A stretch of 64,000 bases of DNA, from the NCBI GenBank assembly GCA_965247295.1, contig CBDFGQ010000005.1, forward strand, positions 248,001 through 312,000. Direction: 5' to 3'. A program made the translations under genes and the position numbers. Positions 25,631 to 35,221 of this stretch are shown here, one piece after another; the first letter of the stretch is position 1, and each line of letters opens with the position of its first letter. This DNA is from CBDFGQ01 sp965247295 (lineage in GTDB: Bacteria > Chloroflexota > Dehalococcoidia > Lucifugimonadales > JAGWBF01). The notes beneath the pieces were generated by a model. The model did no database searches. It saw only the letters and a list, made by a program, of their open reading frames with translations, and was not told the origin of the DNA.

Positions 25631-26596
25631 GTGACGTGCGGCAAAAGACTGACCCAGGTTGTCCTACTTATGAGCGTGACCCTGGCGCTGGCCTTCATAC
25701 TGGTCCATTGCCAGGCGAGCGAAAGCCCGATGGCCACCTCTCCAACCCCTGTGGGAGCCCTGTCCCCGGACCGGTTGGCCACCCTCGGGGACATCGATCC
25801 CGATGAGCCGGCCAAGAAGATCAAACGTTTCCAGCCCCTGGCGGACTACCTGGCAGAACATCTAACGGGACAGGGGATCGAGCGCGGACGGGTGGTCATC
25901 GCCCGCGACATCGAAGAAATGGCGAGTTTCCTCAAAGACGGCACGGTTGATATCTACTTCGATAGCGCCTTCCCCACGCTCGTTGCTGAAGAGCTAGCCG
26001 GGTCAGAGGTCATCCTGCGGCGCTGGAAACAGGGAGACCCCACATACTGGAGCACCTACGCCGTCCGCCGCGATAGCGCCATCACCAGTCTGGAGGACCT
26101 TACCGGCACGATTCTAGCCATGGAGGAGCCCCACTCCACCTCCGGGTTCGTCCTTCCTGCGGGTACGCTGATACAGCGGGGGTTCAAGCTGCGGAAGGTG
26201 GAAAGCCTCGATGCAGACGTGGCCCCGCACGAGATAGGGTACTTCTTCTCGTGGGACGAAGAAAACACCATCGAACTGGTGCTGAATGGTCATGTGGCTG
26301 CGGGGGCCATTTCCAACCAGGACTACGAAGAATTGCCGGCGGAGCTCAAAGAACACCTCATTACCATTGGGCGCACCCTAGCCGTTCCCAGGCAGCTGGT
26401 GTCCGTACGCGGTGACCTCGATCTCGAGGTTAAGGAAAGGGTGGGGGAGGTATTAACCGGGCTGGACCAAACACCAGAGGGACAAGAGCTGCTGAAAAGC
26501 TTGAATGACACTAAAAAATTCGACGCGCTGCCTCCTGACTCCGAGGCAGGGCTAACGGAACTCAGGGAGCTGATGAAGCTAGCGTTGGGCGGGTGA
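25631..26596 (+). CDS. PhnD-like phosphate/phosphonate substrate-binding lipoprotein
   Basis: From GTG 25631 the protein is 321 residues. That start leaves a lipoprotein signal of the right length, ending in the lipobox ILVHC; starts further upstream would bury the signal. The mature part follows the PhnD/periplasmic binding family: FQPLADYLAEHL near the N-terminus, VDIYFDSAFPTLVAEE, STYAVRRDSAITSLEDL, then GTILAMEEPHSTSGFVLPA. It lies 7 bases before the histidine kinase gene. No ABC permease or ATPase is adjacent, so a role as the extracellular sensing partner of the kinase is likely. Confidence 0.85.
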   Translation: MTCGKRLTQVVLLMSVTLALAFILVHCQASESPMATSPTPVGALSPDRLATLGDIDPDEPAKKIKRFQPLADYLAEHLTGQGIERGRVVIARDIEEMASFLKDGTVDIYFDSAFPTLVAEELAGSEVILRRWKQGDPTYWSTYAVRRDSAITSLEDLTGTILAMEEPHSTSGFVLPAGTLIQRGFKLRKVESLDADVAPHEIGYFFSWDEENTIELVLNGHVAAGAISNQDYEELPAELKEHLITIGRTLAVPRQLVSVRGDLDLEVKERVGEVLTGLDQTPEGQELLKSLNDTKKFDALPPDSEAGLTELRELMKLALGG

Positions 26597-26603
26597 CGTC
26601 CTC

Positions 26604-28138
26604 ATGCAAGGATCTCTGGCCAAGCTTAGATTCGGATGGAGTTTCGCCACGGTTCTAACTCTAAGCCTCGTACTGGCCATCACCGGGATGGTGGCTTTGA
26701 TAACCTGGCTGGATATCCGTCGCGAGCGTGCCATTTTCAGGGCGGAGGTCACGAACCGTGGAACGTTTCTCGCCGGCAGCCTCAACGACGTACTTGCCAA
26801 CTACATCTATTTCTCGCAAATCGATGCCCTGAGGGATATCGCTGAGGTCGTGAAAAGTCATCCCGATGTTTCGTACGTCCAGATATTCATGCCCGACGGC
26901 AGGCCGCTGGTGGGCACCCAAAGAGATGAGTACCCCGTCGGCTTCACGGACCATGAGTTTACATCGCGGGTTATTCAAGAAATGAATACGACGCTCACCT
27001 TCAAGGGCGACAGGCTGGAGGTGACAAGCCCCATAGAGATCGGCCCGGAAGTGCTGGGCGCGGTCCAGTTTGGCTTCAACGCCGACACCCTGCGAGCGGA
27101 GATCAGGCAGCTAGTCCTTCAACACGTGTGGCAGGGCCTGATCCTAATCGGAGTGGGGGTGGCCATATCTTACCTGATCGCTCGATACACCAACAGGCCC
27201 CTCCGGACGCTTAGCGACGCGGCCGGGGAAATCGGGCGGGGCAACCTGAGGGCCCCCATAAAGGTTAGTGGACTGAAAGAGATAGCGTCCGTTGGAAATG
27301 CCCTGGAGCATATGAGGCTGGAGTTGGGGGCGCTGTATCAAGGGCTGGAGCAGCAGGTCGCGGATCGCACACGGGCTCTGTTCAGTAGCAACGAAGGACT
27401 GAGGAGAGAGGTAGAGGAGCGCAAACGGGCTGAAGAGACACTGGCCCGGCAGGCGGTGCAGCTGGAGGCCGCCAATGCAGAGCTAGAGACCTTCAGCTAC
27501 TCCGTCTCCCACGACCTGCGGTCGCCACTCATGGCCATAGATGGATTCAGCCAGGCGCTGCTGGAAGACTACTCCGACGCCCTGGACTCCAATGGCAAAG
27601 ACTACCTTCAGCGAGTCCGTGGTGCCAGCCAGCGAATGGCCCAGCTCATAGATGCCTTGCTGAAACTGGCGCGAATGACCCGCACCGAATTGAGCCGGCA
27701 GATCGTTGAGTTGAACGTCCTGGCCTACACTGTCGCCGCGGAACTCCAGAAGACGCAATCTGACCGCCACGTGGACTTTATTATCGCAGAGGGCCTGCTC
27801 GCCGAGGGGGATCCCCGGCTGCTGCGGGTGTTGACGGCAAACCTCATGGGCAACGCGTGGAAATTCACCAGGGATTGCTCCCGCCCCGTCATCGAGTTCG
27901 GCGTTACGAGGCTCGATGGCAAATCGGCCTTCTTCGTCCGAGACAACGGGGCCGGTTTCGACATGGCCTACTCAGACAGGCTCTTTAGCCCATTCCAGCG
28001 CCTCCACTCACCAGACGAGTTCGAGGCATCGGTATCGGTTTGGCCACGGTACAGCGTATAGTTCACCGCCATGGCGGCCATATTCGGGCCGAAGGATCAG
28101 TTGGAAGGGGCGCAACCTTCTACTTCACGCTGAGCTGA
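26604..28138 (+). pseudogene. Membrane sensor histidine kinase, C-terminal frameshift
   Basis: Transmembrane helix at residues 14-35, extracytoplasmic sensor region to about 172, second helix 176-195, HAMP (196-250), coiled coil, then HisKA with the phospho-accepting His303 (SVSHDLRSPL) and HATPase with N, G1 (DNGAGFD) and F motifs. The frame ends prematurely at 28061. In the next frame, GIGIGLATVQRIVHRHGG and GRGATFYFTLS continue to a TGA at 28138, exactly the missing G2 box and end. One base is missing near 28024 (GAGGC should probably be GAGGGC). The site is a G run, so a sequencing indel is possible. It probably senses with the upstream PhnD-like lipoprotein. Confidence 0.85.
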
Positions 28139-28154
28139 AAGGAGCACTGCCGCC

Positions 28155-28595
28155 GTGGCGAATGAGACCATCCTACTGGTAGAAGACAATCCCGACCATG
28201 AGGCGCTGACACTGCGCGCCTTGAGGAAAAACGGCTTGGTCAAGGATGTGGTGGTGGCCCGCGACGGAGTTGAGGCACTGCGTTATCTGCTTTCCAGCGA
28301 CCGGCAAGACGGACGAGATCTGACTGTTACGCCCAGGGTCATCCTCCTGGACCTCAGGCTACCCAAACTGGACGGCCTGGAAGTGCTGCGGCGAATCCGT
28401 GCTCAGGACAGCACCAAGCTCTTGCCCGTGGTCATCTTTACGTCGTCACAGGAGGACCGAGACCTGCTGGAGGCCTACAGCCGGGGTGCCAACAGCTACA
28501 TTTGCAAGCCCATCAACTTCGGGCAGTTTGCCCAGTTGGTACAGCACCTAGTGCAGTACTGGCTGGCCCTGAACCTGCCCCCTCCATCCAGGTGA
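28155..28595 (+). CDS. Response regulator, single receiver domain (Rcp1-like)
   Basis: 146 residues from GTG 28155 (AAAGGAG upstream). A receiver domain only: acidic pair Glu10-Asp11, phospho-acceptor Asp66 in LLDLRLP, Thr in IFTSS and Lys in CKPI. The long alpha-beta loop (DGRDLTVTPR) is typical of Rcp1-type regulators paired with bacteriophytochrome-like or PhnD-linked kinases. It lies 16 bases after the kinase gene and should be its partner. Confidence 0.9.
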   Translation: MANETILLVEDNPDHEALTLRALRKNGLVKDVVVARDGVEALRYLLSSDRQDGRDLTVTPRVILLDLRLPKLDGLEVLRRIRAQDSTKLLPVVIFTSSQEDRDLLEAYSRGANSYICKPINFGQFAQLVQHLVQYWLALNLPPPSR

Positions 28596-28650
28596 CCCGA
28601 CGCACGAACCTTCGCGGCACCGCCAAGAATAAAAAGGGCCCGAGGCTCAG

Positions 28651-29379
28651 ATGACCGCACCCCTTCGCGTCTTGGTAGTCGAGGACTCCCAGGACGACGC
28701 CCTCCTGATGCTCCGCGAGCTGCAGAGCAGCGGCTACACACCCACATACAAGCGGGTGGACACTGCCCCGGCTATGAAGGCGGCCCTGGAGAACCATACC
28801 TGGGACCTCGTCATCGCCGATTACTCTATGCCCCGTTTCAGCGCTCCCACGGCGTTGACGATGCTTCAGGAAAGCCACCTGGACCTTCCCTTCATCATCG
28901 TATCGGGCGCAATCGGCGAGGCCACGGCGGTATCGGCCATGAAGGCGGGCGCCCACGACTACGTCTTTAAAGGCAACCTGTCTCGCCTAGGCCCTGCGGT
29001 GGAGAGGGAGCTACGCCAGGCTGAGGAGCGGCGGGAACGCCGGAGGGCGGAAGAACAGGAGCGCCGCCTGCACCAGGAGCTCGAGGAGCAACACCAGCAA
29101 GCGGAGAAGAACGTGAGGGAACTGACCGCGCTGAACAAGCTGTTCCAGGAACACATTCTCCAGCGCTTCGAGGTAGTGCAGGCGTACGGCGAGGTCCTGG
29201 ATGAGCTAGAGAAGCTGTCCCAAGATATGAAAACACTGGTGGAACGCGCTCGGACCCATATGTTCCCCGACCCACCGGATTCCCCAGCCGTCGATGGGAA
29301 CGACAGTAATGCCGGCGCAGTCTATGCCCGGGCGACGAGGATCATACGCCGGAGGCTGCGGGAAAAGGCACCAAACTAA
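28651..29379 (+). CDS. Response regulator with C-terminal coiled coil
   Basis: 242 residues. Receiver domain 1-125 with Glu11-Asp12, phospho-acceptor Asp57 (VIADYSMP), IVSG and FKGN (Lys in the KP position followed by Gly). Residues about 130-180 form a long Glu/Arg-rich coiled coil (ERRERRRAEEQERR), then a short helical tail. No DNA-binding or enzymatic output domain. Third gene of the sensor operon, 55 bases downstream. A short CTAAGG...CCTTAG stem overlaps its stop codon. Confidence 0.87.
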   Translation: MTAPLRVLVVEDSQDDALLMLRELQSSGYTPTYKRVDTAPAMKAALENHTWDLVIADYSMPRFSAPTALTMLQESHLDLPFIIVSGAIGEATAVSAMKAGAHDYVFKGNLSRLGPAVERELRQAEERRERRRAEEQERRLHQELEEQHQQAEKNVRELTALNKLFQEHILQRFEVVQAYGEVLDELEKLSQDMKTLVERARTHMFPDPPDSPAVDGNDSNAGAVYARATRIIRRRLREKAPN

Positions 29380-29421
29380 GGCTGGCGGTCCTTAGCCGTG
29401 CCGACGTGTATGTTTTTCCCC

Positions 29422-29610
29422 TGTCGTCCTGAGAGTTTGTCAGTTTATTCAGTTCCAGCGCCTTATTGAGACAAGCTCCACAGCTATATTGAGACTTATT
29501 TCGAGCCGCAAGGCCAATTTATCCACAAGCTCTGAGTGCAGCGTAGGGTCTGGAGGAGAAGGGCGTCTCATTCCCTACCCCGGATTCATCGACTGCGGCT
29601 CAGAATGACA
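29422..29610. repeat. Interspersed repeat with inverted ends (copy B)
   Basis: Begins TGTCGTCCTGA (29422-29432) and ends TCAGAATGACA (29600-29610), inverted to each other with two mismatches and matching the ends of copy A at 18131-18264. The 189-base body is non-coding. It fills the gap between the sensor operon and otsB, downstream of a stop codon as in copy A. Confidence 0.6.
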
Positions 29611-29647
29611 GCCACGTTACTCCTCCTGTAAGAGTACCCACATATGC

Positions 29648-29659
29648 GGTTAATTAACC
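29648..29659. promoter_or_regulatory. 12-base palindrome upstream of otsB
   Basis: GGTTAATTAACC, a perfect palindrome ending 13 bases before the otsB start. It could be a regulator site; nothing else supports that. Confidence 0.3.
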
Positions 29660-29672
29660 CTCCCCGGAGGGG

Positions 29673-30572
29673 ATGTATGGTCTCGATAGCCACCAGACAA
29701 CGGTAAGATGCTGCCACTGGATATATAATATCTGGGATGGCCCGGTACCCTACCCAAGGGGGGGCGAAATCGCAAGAGGCTCCTTACTTGACCACCTGGA
29801 CGAGGTAGCCACTCTGCTGGAGCAGGGGCCTACGGGGCTGCTGCTGGACCTGGACGGCACCATATCCGAGATAGTTTCTGAGCCGGAGGATGCCACGGTC
29901 GGCCCCAGGATCAGATCCGCACTGGGGACGCTTCACGGCAGACTCTCCCTGGTGGCGATCGTTACGGGCCGTCCCGTGCAGCAGGCGCTGGACATCGTCG
30001 GCCTAGAAGAGCTTACTTACGTGGGCAATCACGGCCTCGAGCGCCTGGAGGGAGGAAAGGCGACCCTGGTGGAGGAGGCGCGACGTTACGCGCCGTTCCT
30101 GGACCAAATGATGTCGCGGCTCAGGGCAGAGCTACGCCTTCCGGGCCTGATATTCGAGCACAAACCGGGCTCCTTCGCCATACACTATCGCCTTGCGCCG
30201 GACCCTGAGTCGGCCCACCAGGAGCTGCTGAGAGCCATTGGCGATGTGGCCGGTGACCGTGTCAGGCTGCTGATGGGTAAGAGGGTGATCAACGTATTGC
30301 CGCCGGTCAACCTGTCCAAGGGGTCGGCGGTCACGTCCCTGGCTGAGGAGTACCAGCTCTCGAGGGCCATACTCCTGGGGGACGACGTGACGGACCTGGA
30401 TGCCTTCGCCGCGGCGACCCAGCTGTCCCGAATGGGACGCCTCCGGTGCATATGCGCGGCCGTGATCGGTACGGATGCACCCGAGGCCCTGGAAGGGGAG
30501 GCGGACTACACGCTATCCAGCGTGTCGCAGGTGGAGGACTTTCTGGCGTGGCTCGTGGAGCGAACGGGTTAG
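29673..30572 (+). CDS. otsB: Trehalose-6-phosphate phosphatase
   Basis: 299 residues of the HAD superfamily. The nucleophile motif is LLDLDGTIS (Asp59, Asp61), then VTGR (motif 2), GNHGLE, HYR, KRVINVLPP and GDDVTDLDAF (motif 4). It removes phosphate from trehalose-6-phosphate to yield trehalose, an osmolyte. It converges on otsA, and the two stop codons overlap (TAG at 30570-30572, and the otsA stop on the other strand at 30569-30571). The first 35 residues are not family-like; an internal start is possible but no ribosome site is better. Confidence 0.92.
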   Translation: MYGLDSHQTTVRCCHWIYNIWDGPVPYPRGGEIARGSLLDHLDEVATLLEQGPTGLLLDLDGTISEIVSEPEDATVGPRIRSALGTLHGRLSLVAIVTGRPVQQALDIVGLEELTYVGNHGLERLEGGKATLVEEARRYAPFLDQMMSRLRAELRLPGLIFEHKPGSFAIHYRLAPDPESAHQELLRAIGDVAGDRVRLLMGKRVINVLPPVNLSKGSAVTSLAEEYQLSRAILLGDDVTDLDAFAAATQLSRMGRLRCICAAVIGTDAPEALEGEADYTLSSVSQVEDFLAWLVERTG

Positions 30573-32086
30573 GGTAAGGCCCCGATGTCCTCCAACTGGC
30601 AACATATCCAGTGGTTTATGTCTTCCTTCTCGATAGCCTGGGCGAGGGTGGCGGCCCGCTGCTCCCGCTCCTCGGCATCCATGGTGATGGCCTGATGCAT
30701 TGCCTGCATGGTGCCTTCAATATCCGAGGGTGAGACTGAAAGGGCCCCCGCCTGAAGCTGTTTGTGGGCCCCTGTGGTCTCGGACAGGATCAGGACCCCG
30801 CCCTTGGTGTTGACCACAGGCCCCTCCTTTGCTACGAGGTTCATGCCGTCGATTACGGAGTTAACCAACATCACGTCGTACAGCTTCATACCCGCGATAG
30901 CCTGGGTATAGTTGTTCTCAATGAAGGTGCATATCGGCTGCCACTCGTCATCGCCAAAGTTGGCGTTGATTTCCCGGACCGTGTTCTGAATCTCGTCCAT
31001 GTACCTCTGATATTGCCTGATGTGCGTGCGAGACGGCACCAGGAAGGCCAGAAAGATAACGTCACCCCGGAGCTCCGGATACCTGGCAAGTAGCGACCCG
31101 TAGGCCTTGAAGCCCCGTATCACGTTTTTGCTGGGCTCCGCCCGGTCAACTCGGATTATGGTGTTCTTGGCGCACATGGGCCGTAGCTTCCTCTCGTAGT
31201 CCATGGCCCTCGGCGAGTTGGCGATACGGCGGATTTCGTCCACATTTATGGAGATTGGGTAGGCCCGCACCTGCGTCCTCCGGCCACCGTTAATGACCGC
31301 CCTGTCGAGGTGGTCTATCTCGCAGTCTGGCAGGAACTCCTCACACGTGTCCAAAAAGTTGCGGACATCATTGGACGTCTGAAATCCCACTATGTCGGCG
31401 CCACAAAGTCCCTCGCAGATGCTCTTTATCATGTATGTAGGAAGCAGCTGCCAGTATCGGGGCGTCGGCCAGGGAATGTGGGTGAAATGATTGATGATGG
31501 CGTCGGGTAGGGACTCCCTGATGTAGGCAGGCACGAGGTACAGGTGATAATCGTGTATCATGACCACGGGGGGACTGGAGCTTTCCCGAGCCTCCTCCAT
31601 CACGGCGTTGGCGAAGGCCTTATTTACCCCGGTATAGCCCTCGTGCCAGGCATCATGCACGCTGGCGTCCAGGTTGGGATTGTAGGGAGAGTTCCACATG
31701 TAGTGCTGGAGGAACCACAGCAGGGGATTGCACAGCACGTTGTAGTACTTGTGATAAACCCGACGGGGCGTTACTACGAAGCGAAGGTAGATGCGGTGGC
31801 CAGGAAGAGGAGACCGGAGCCGGCCCGCGCCGCCATTCTCCGAGATCCTCCTGTCCCCCTCCCCTATGGCGCTGGCGACCCAGGTAAACTCCACCATCCG
31901 GGCCAGGGAGCTTAGGGCGGTGACGACCCCGCCGCTTCCTCTCCTCGCCTCGGCGCGGCCATCGGGGGTCATGTAATGCTCGACAGGACCGCGGTTGCTG
32001 GCGAGGATGAGGGGCCTGTCGGCCAGGACTGTATCACACAGGCTGCTCAAACGAGTCCAGCGTGCCTGCTCCAGATCTACTGCCAT
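30569..32086 (-). CDS. otsA: Trehalose-6-phosphate synthase
   Basis: 505 residues from ATG 32086 (MAVDLEQARW); the frame stays open 50 codons further upstream but that part is not family-like. Glycosyltransferase family 20: it transfers glucose from a nucleotide sugar to glucose-6-phosphate. Visible motifs are LASNRGPVE near the N-terminus, HDYHLYLVPAYIR, HIPWPTPRYW, RVDRAEPSKN, NSVIDGMNLVAKE and LILSETTGA. Paired with otsB in a convergent, tail-overlapping arrangement, which is unusual for two genes of one pathway. Confidence 0.93.
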   Translation of the reverse strand: MAVDLEQARWTRLSSLCDTVLADRPLILASNRGPVEHYMTPDGRAEARRGSGGVVTALSSLARMVEFTWVASAIGEGDRRISENGGAGRLRSPLPGHRIYLRFVVTPRRVYHKYYNVLCNPLLWFLQHYMWNSPYNPNLDASVHDAWHEGYTGVNKAFANAVMEEARESSSPPVVMIHDYHLYLVPAYIRESLPDAIINHFTHIPWPTPRYWQLLPTYMIKSICEGLCGADIVGFQTSNDVRNFLDTCEEFLPDCEIDHLDRAVINGGRRTQVRAYPISINVDEIRRIANSPRAMDYERKLRPMCAKNTIIRVDRAEPSKNVIRGFKAYGSLLARYPELRGDVIFLAFLVPSRTHIRQYQRYMDEIQNTVREINANFGDDEWQPICTFIENNYTQAIAGMKLYDVMLVNSVIDGMNLVAKEGPVVNTKGGVLILSETTGAHKQLQAGALSVSPSDIEGTMQAMHQAITMDAEEREQRAATLAQAIEKEDINHWICCQLEDIGALP

Positions 32087-32252
32087 GGCCCCCCGCACCA
32101 AGCTAGGCCTTGGACCCAGTCCCAAGCCCCTGCTGGCCGTTCCCCATGAGTCCGCCCGGCCCGTTAGTAGACAAAAAACGGGAAACGACGGACGTGGATA
32201 CGCTGTGAAACTAACATTTCCAGATTGGGTTGTCAAGCTGACCGGGCTGCCC

Positions 32253-33800
32253 TCAGCTCCTGACGATCCGCCGCCTCAAGGGCACTCCCAGGGCCACCAG
32301 AAACATCACACTCTTCCCCTCGGCATGGGGGGAGAAAAAGGTGGTCACGTCGTCGTCGAAGAAGGTCAGGCCCGAGGCCCCAAGCCGCTGGGCGTAGGCC
32401 CCCAGATACAGCTTGCCACCAATGATAGCTGCCTCCAGCTGGGTCGCCCGGTAGCCCCGGTTGCCGTACCTCTCCAGTATGGGAACCAGGTCCGCGAGGA
32501 AGAACACATCGACGGCCGCGTCGGCAGGAAGGGACTGCTGGAGCCCTAGATAGCCCGCCACCCGCCGGAAGTCACCCTCTTCCAGCAGCTCCAGGGCGTT
32601 CGTATCGCGGCGGTATACGTAGGCACCGGCTGGGATACCGTCTACGGCGTGGACTATCAGATAGAGATGATTTAGCATCGCGCCCATAGGGTCGAGGAAG
32701 TCGGCCGGCAGACCGCGAGTGGCCCGATCAAGGATCGTGGAGAGTTGACTGAAGGCGATGGGACGGTGAACGAACTGCCTGCTGGAGCCACGGCGTACGA
32801 TGACGCGCTCGATGTGCCCGTCGGGGATCTCATCTTCGCCATAGGGTCGAAGGGGGAAGAGTTGGCCCGATGGAGGGGGCATGGAAGCCATGGGCGTCCC
32901 CCCGCGCCAGGACGCCGCCTCCTGTCCCGAAGCGAGGGAGGATGCGCCGTGCATCTCCCTGATGGCCGGGTAGTCCACCTCGGTCTTGGACAGGGGCACG
33001 GTCTTGGGCTGTAGCGTGGGAGCCTCCGGAGCCGGTCCTGCGGTAGACTCCGGGGAATGCCCCAAGGCCACGAGGCTAAGGGCCACCTCACTCTGGGTGT
33101 CCAGCCCCAGCAGCCGGTTGACCGGTTCGTCGGCGAATCCGCCCACTATCCGCGCCGGGACCTTGTTTGCTGCGGAGATGGCCAGCAGATTGGCCAGGAT
33201 GGTCCCGTTGTCCCAAAAACAGTGTCGGTAGGTACGGGCCCTGTACTTCCAAGCGTTACGCCAGTAGGTCCCCGTGCAGACCACCACGGCTGGCGCGGAC
33301 ACTACAGCCGGCTCCCCACCGCTGGCCTCTGCCAGTGTGCCCCTGTGATCCCCCCCTCTCAGCTTGCGGAGGGCGAAGTCCCGGGGCCCAAAGTGGTAGA
33401 CCCCGGCATCCAGGTCCGGTAAGGCTCCACAGACCAGGTACAGCTCGATGTGATACAGTGCCCCGGTGCATGCGGCTGCCCTAAACAGCATCTCCCCACC
33501 CGGGATACGCCCCCGTCTGGTGATGCCCGCGGAGTGGTAGAAGATGCTCGCCAGGGCCCTCAGGTCGGGCATGACTTCCAGGTCGGTAACGTTGGCTGGA
33601 GGGCAGATGGCGGTGAGAGCCCGGCACGCAGAAGGAGGGAAGTCCCTGGGCAAGGAGATGGGTTCCAGGTCCGAGTATATCTTAAACGGGATGGGCTGGT
33701 TCTCGAAATCCATGTAGTGGGCGTCGTTTCGGACGCTCCACAGGGAGTGTTTTGTGCCATCGTGGTAGGACCAGGTGGCCTCCAGGTCCCGGTTATTCAT
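32253..33800 (-). CDS. SagB-type (ThcOx) dehydrogenase with tandem nitroreductase domains
   Basis: 515 residues from ATG 33800; a GTG at 33821 adds 7 residues. Two FMN nitroreductase-type domains in tandem: the first at about 70-245 (YHSAGITRRG...), the second at about 330-510 (IVRRGSSRQFVHRPI, then ERYGNRGYRATQLEAAIIG). SagB-type dehydrogenases oxidise azolines in peptide natural products (thiazole/oxazole), but many double-domain members occur alone in Chloroflexota and Archaea with no known peptide. No cyclodehydratase (YcaO) or precursor peptide is nearby. A promoter with a TGCTATAAT box lies at 33865-33873. Confidence 0.85.
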   Translation of the reverse strand: MNNRDLEATWSYHDGTKHSLWSVRNDAHYMDFENQPIPFKIYSDLEPISLPRDFPPSACRALTAICPPANVTDLEVMPDLRALASIFYHSAGITRRGRIPGGEMLFRAAACTGALYHIELYLVCGALPDLDAGVYHFGPRDFALRKLRGGDHRGTLAEASGGEPAVVSAPAVVVCTGTYWRNAWKYRARTYRHCFWDNGTILANLLAISAANKVPARIVGGFADEPVNRLLGLDTQSEVALSLVALGHSPESTAGPAPEAPTLQPKTVPLSKTEVDYPAIREMHGASSLASGQEAASWRGGTPMASMPPPSGQLFPLRPYGEDEIPDGHIERVIVRRGSSRQFVHRPIAFSQLSTILDRATRGLPADFLDPMGAMLNHLYLIVHAVDGIPAGAYVYRRDTNALELLEEGDFRRVAGYLGLQQSLPADAAVDVFFLADLVPILERYGNRGYRATQLEAAIIGGKLYLGAYAQRLGASGLTFFDDDVTTFFSPHAEGKSVMFLVALGVPLRRRIVRS

Positions 33801-33858
33801 AGCCACCGCCCCCGACTGCACCTCAGCCTCTGACCGAGGTCGCGCTATACCTCGAAGC

Positions 33859-33878
33859 GGTCGTATTATAGCACGACC
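33859..33878 (-). promoter_or_regulatory. Extended -10 promoter flanked by an inverted repeat
   Basis: TGCTATAAT (33865-33873, minus strand) is framed by GGTCGT (33859-33864) and ACGACC (33873-33878). It is about 65 bases before the SagB-type gene. The flanking inverted repeat suggests an operator overlapping the -10, as at carB. Confidence 0.45.
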
Positions 33879-33985
33879 GTCCTGGGCCTCCTACGCCGTC
33901 GGCCCTGCCTGCCGCTCCCTTGACTGCGCCTGAAGCATATGCTAGGTTAGGCCCAGATCTTACGACGTCCAGGTCAAGGGGTGCC

Positions 33986-35059
33986 ATGGTCTCAGGTTTG
34001 AGAGACGTAGTCCTGTCCGAGTGGGAAGATGCCGTCGAGGCCATCGAAAGATGCTACGGACTGGGGTGGACCGATGGACTGCCGGTGGTTCCGCCGACGA
34101 CCGAGCGAGTGCGGGAATTCCTAGACTATGGCGGGCGCCCGGGCGACGAGGTGCTGGGATCGATACCGGAGCGCCGGCGCGAAGTAACGGTGGAGAAGGT
34201 GGCGGCCAACGCCGTAATGGCGGGCTGCCTACCCCAGTACCTCCCCGTGGTCCTCGCGGCCACAGAGGCCATGCTGGCCCCGGAGTTTAACCTGATCGGC
34301 CCATCTTCCAGCCTGGGCGGGGCCGGGATCCTGGTCATCGTCAACGGCCCCATCGTGCGGCAGCTAGGAATCAACTGTCGCAACAACCTGTTCGGCCCAG
34401 GCAACCGGGCGAACTCCACCATCGGCAGGGCAATTCGGCTAATTCTGATGAACGCCTGCGCCTCGGTACCGGGCCTCTTTGACCGCAGCATCCTGGGCCA
34501 TCCGGGAAAGTACAGCTACTGTATTGGCGAGAATGAGGCGGAGACCCACTGGAACCCCCTTCACGTGGAACGGGGCTTCTCTAGGGATGAGAGCGCCGTG
34601 ACCGTCTTCGCCTGCGAGGGACCCCGACAGGTGAGGATGCCCTCCAGGCCTGAGGCTATACTGGCCGGTGTGGCGGATGTGGCCTCCACCCTGGGCACAT
34701 CCATGGCGAACACGGGGTCCGTGGGAGACACCTCCACGGTCGTGCGCCAGGGGCAGATTTGTGTGGTGGTGGCCGGCACAAGCGAAATTTGGTCCGGCTG
34801 GAGCAAGGATGACGTCCGACAGCATCTGTTCCCCAGGATACGGCGGTCCCTGGCCGACCTGAAGCGTGCCGGGGCCATAGAGGGGGACGTGGAGTTCGGG
34901 GACGAGGCGCGATACGTTTCCCTGATTCCCTCCGCGGACGACATCCTGGTAGTGTTCGGAGGAGGCCCTGAGGGACCCACCTGCGCCGTTATCCCCAGCT
35001 GGGGACCGAAGGTGGCCTCCACAGCCGTGACCATGGCCGTCAGGGTACCGGGTCACTAG
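33986..35059 (+). CDS. Conserved protein partnered with the UGSC selenoprotein
   Basis: 357 residues from ATG 33986 (AAGGGG upstream; a start at 33920 is open but has no site). Soluble, no signal peptide. Repeated Gly-rich and Asn-rich turns (SLGGAGILVIVNGP, GINCRNNLFGPGNRANS, LMNACASVPG) suggest an enzyme fold I cannot name. Several conserved-looking Cys and His occur (CRNN, NACAS, HWNPLHVE). It is followed, 162 bases later, by the UGSC selenoprotein on the same strand. I infer from this layout that the two work together. Confidence 0.7.
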   Translation: MVSGLRDVVLSEWEDAVEAIERCYGLGWTDGLPVVPPTTERVREFLDYGGRPGDEVLGSIPERRREVTVEKVAANAVMAGCLPQYLPVVLAATEAMLAPEFNLIGPSSSLGGAGILVIVNGPIVRQLGINCRNNLFGPGNRANSTIGRAIRLILMNACASVPGLFDRSILGHPGKYSYCIGENEAETHWNPLHVERGFSRDESAVTVFACEGPRQVRMPSRPEAILAGVADVASTLGTSMANTGSVGDTSTVVRQGQICVVVAGTSEIWSGWSKDDVRQHLFPRIRRSLADLKRAGAIEGDVEFGDEARYVSLIPSADDILVVFGGGPEGPTCAVIPSWGPKVASTAVTMAVRVPGH

Positions 35060-35221
35060 CTCATCTTCGATAACATCCGGCCAGGTTGTGGCCCTCGCGC
35101 CGAACGGGGTTCGGGGCGAGCGAGTTGGAACAGGTAGATTGAGATGGAGACAGGCAACGGCCTCCCAGCAGGCCTAGAGGCCGGCCCGGGTCCCGCCATG
35201 AACTGACAAAGGAGGGCATCG

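Noticed and set aside
35143..35205. 20-codon ORF between the two UGSC-unit genes
   Set aside because: Gly/Pro-rich with no family support; too short to argue for.
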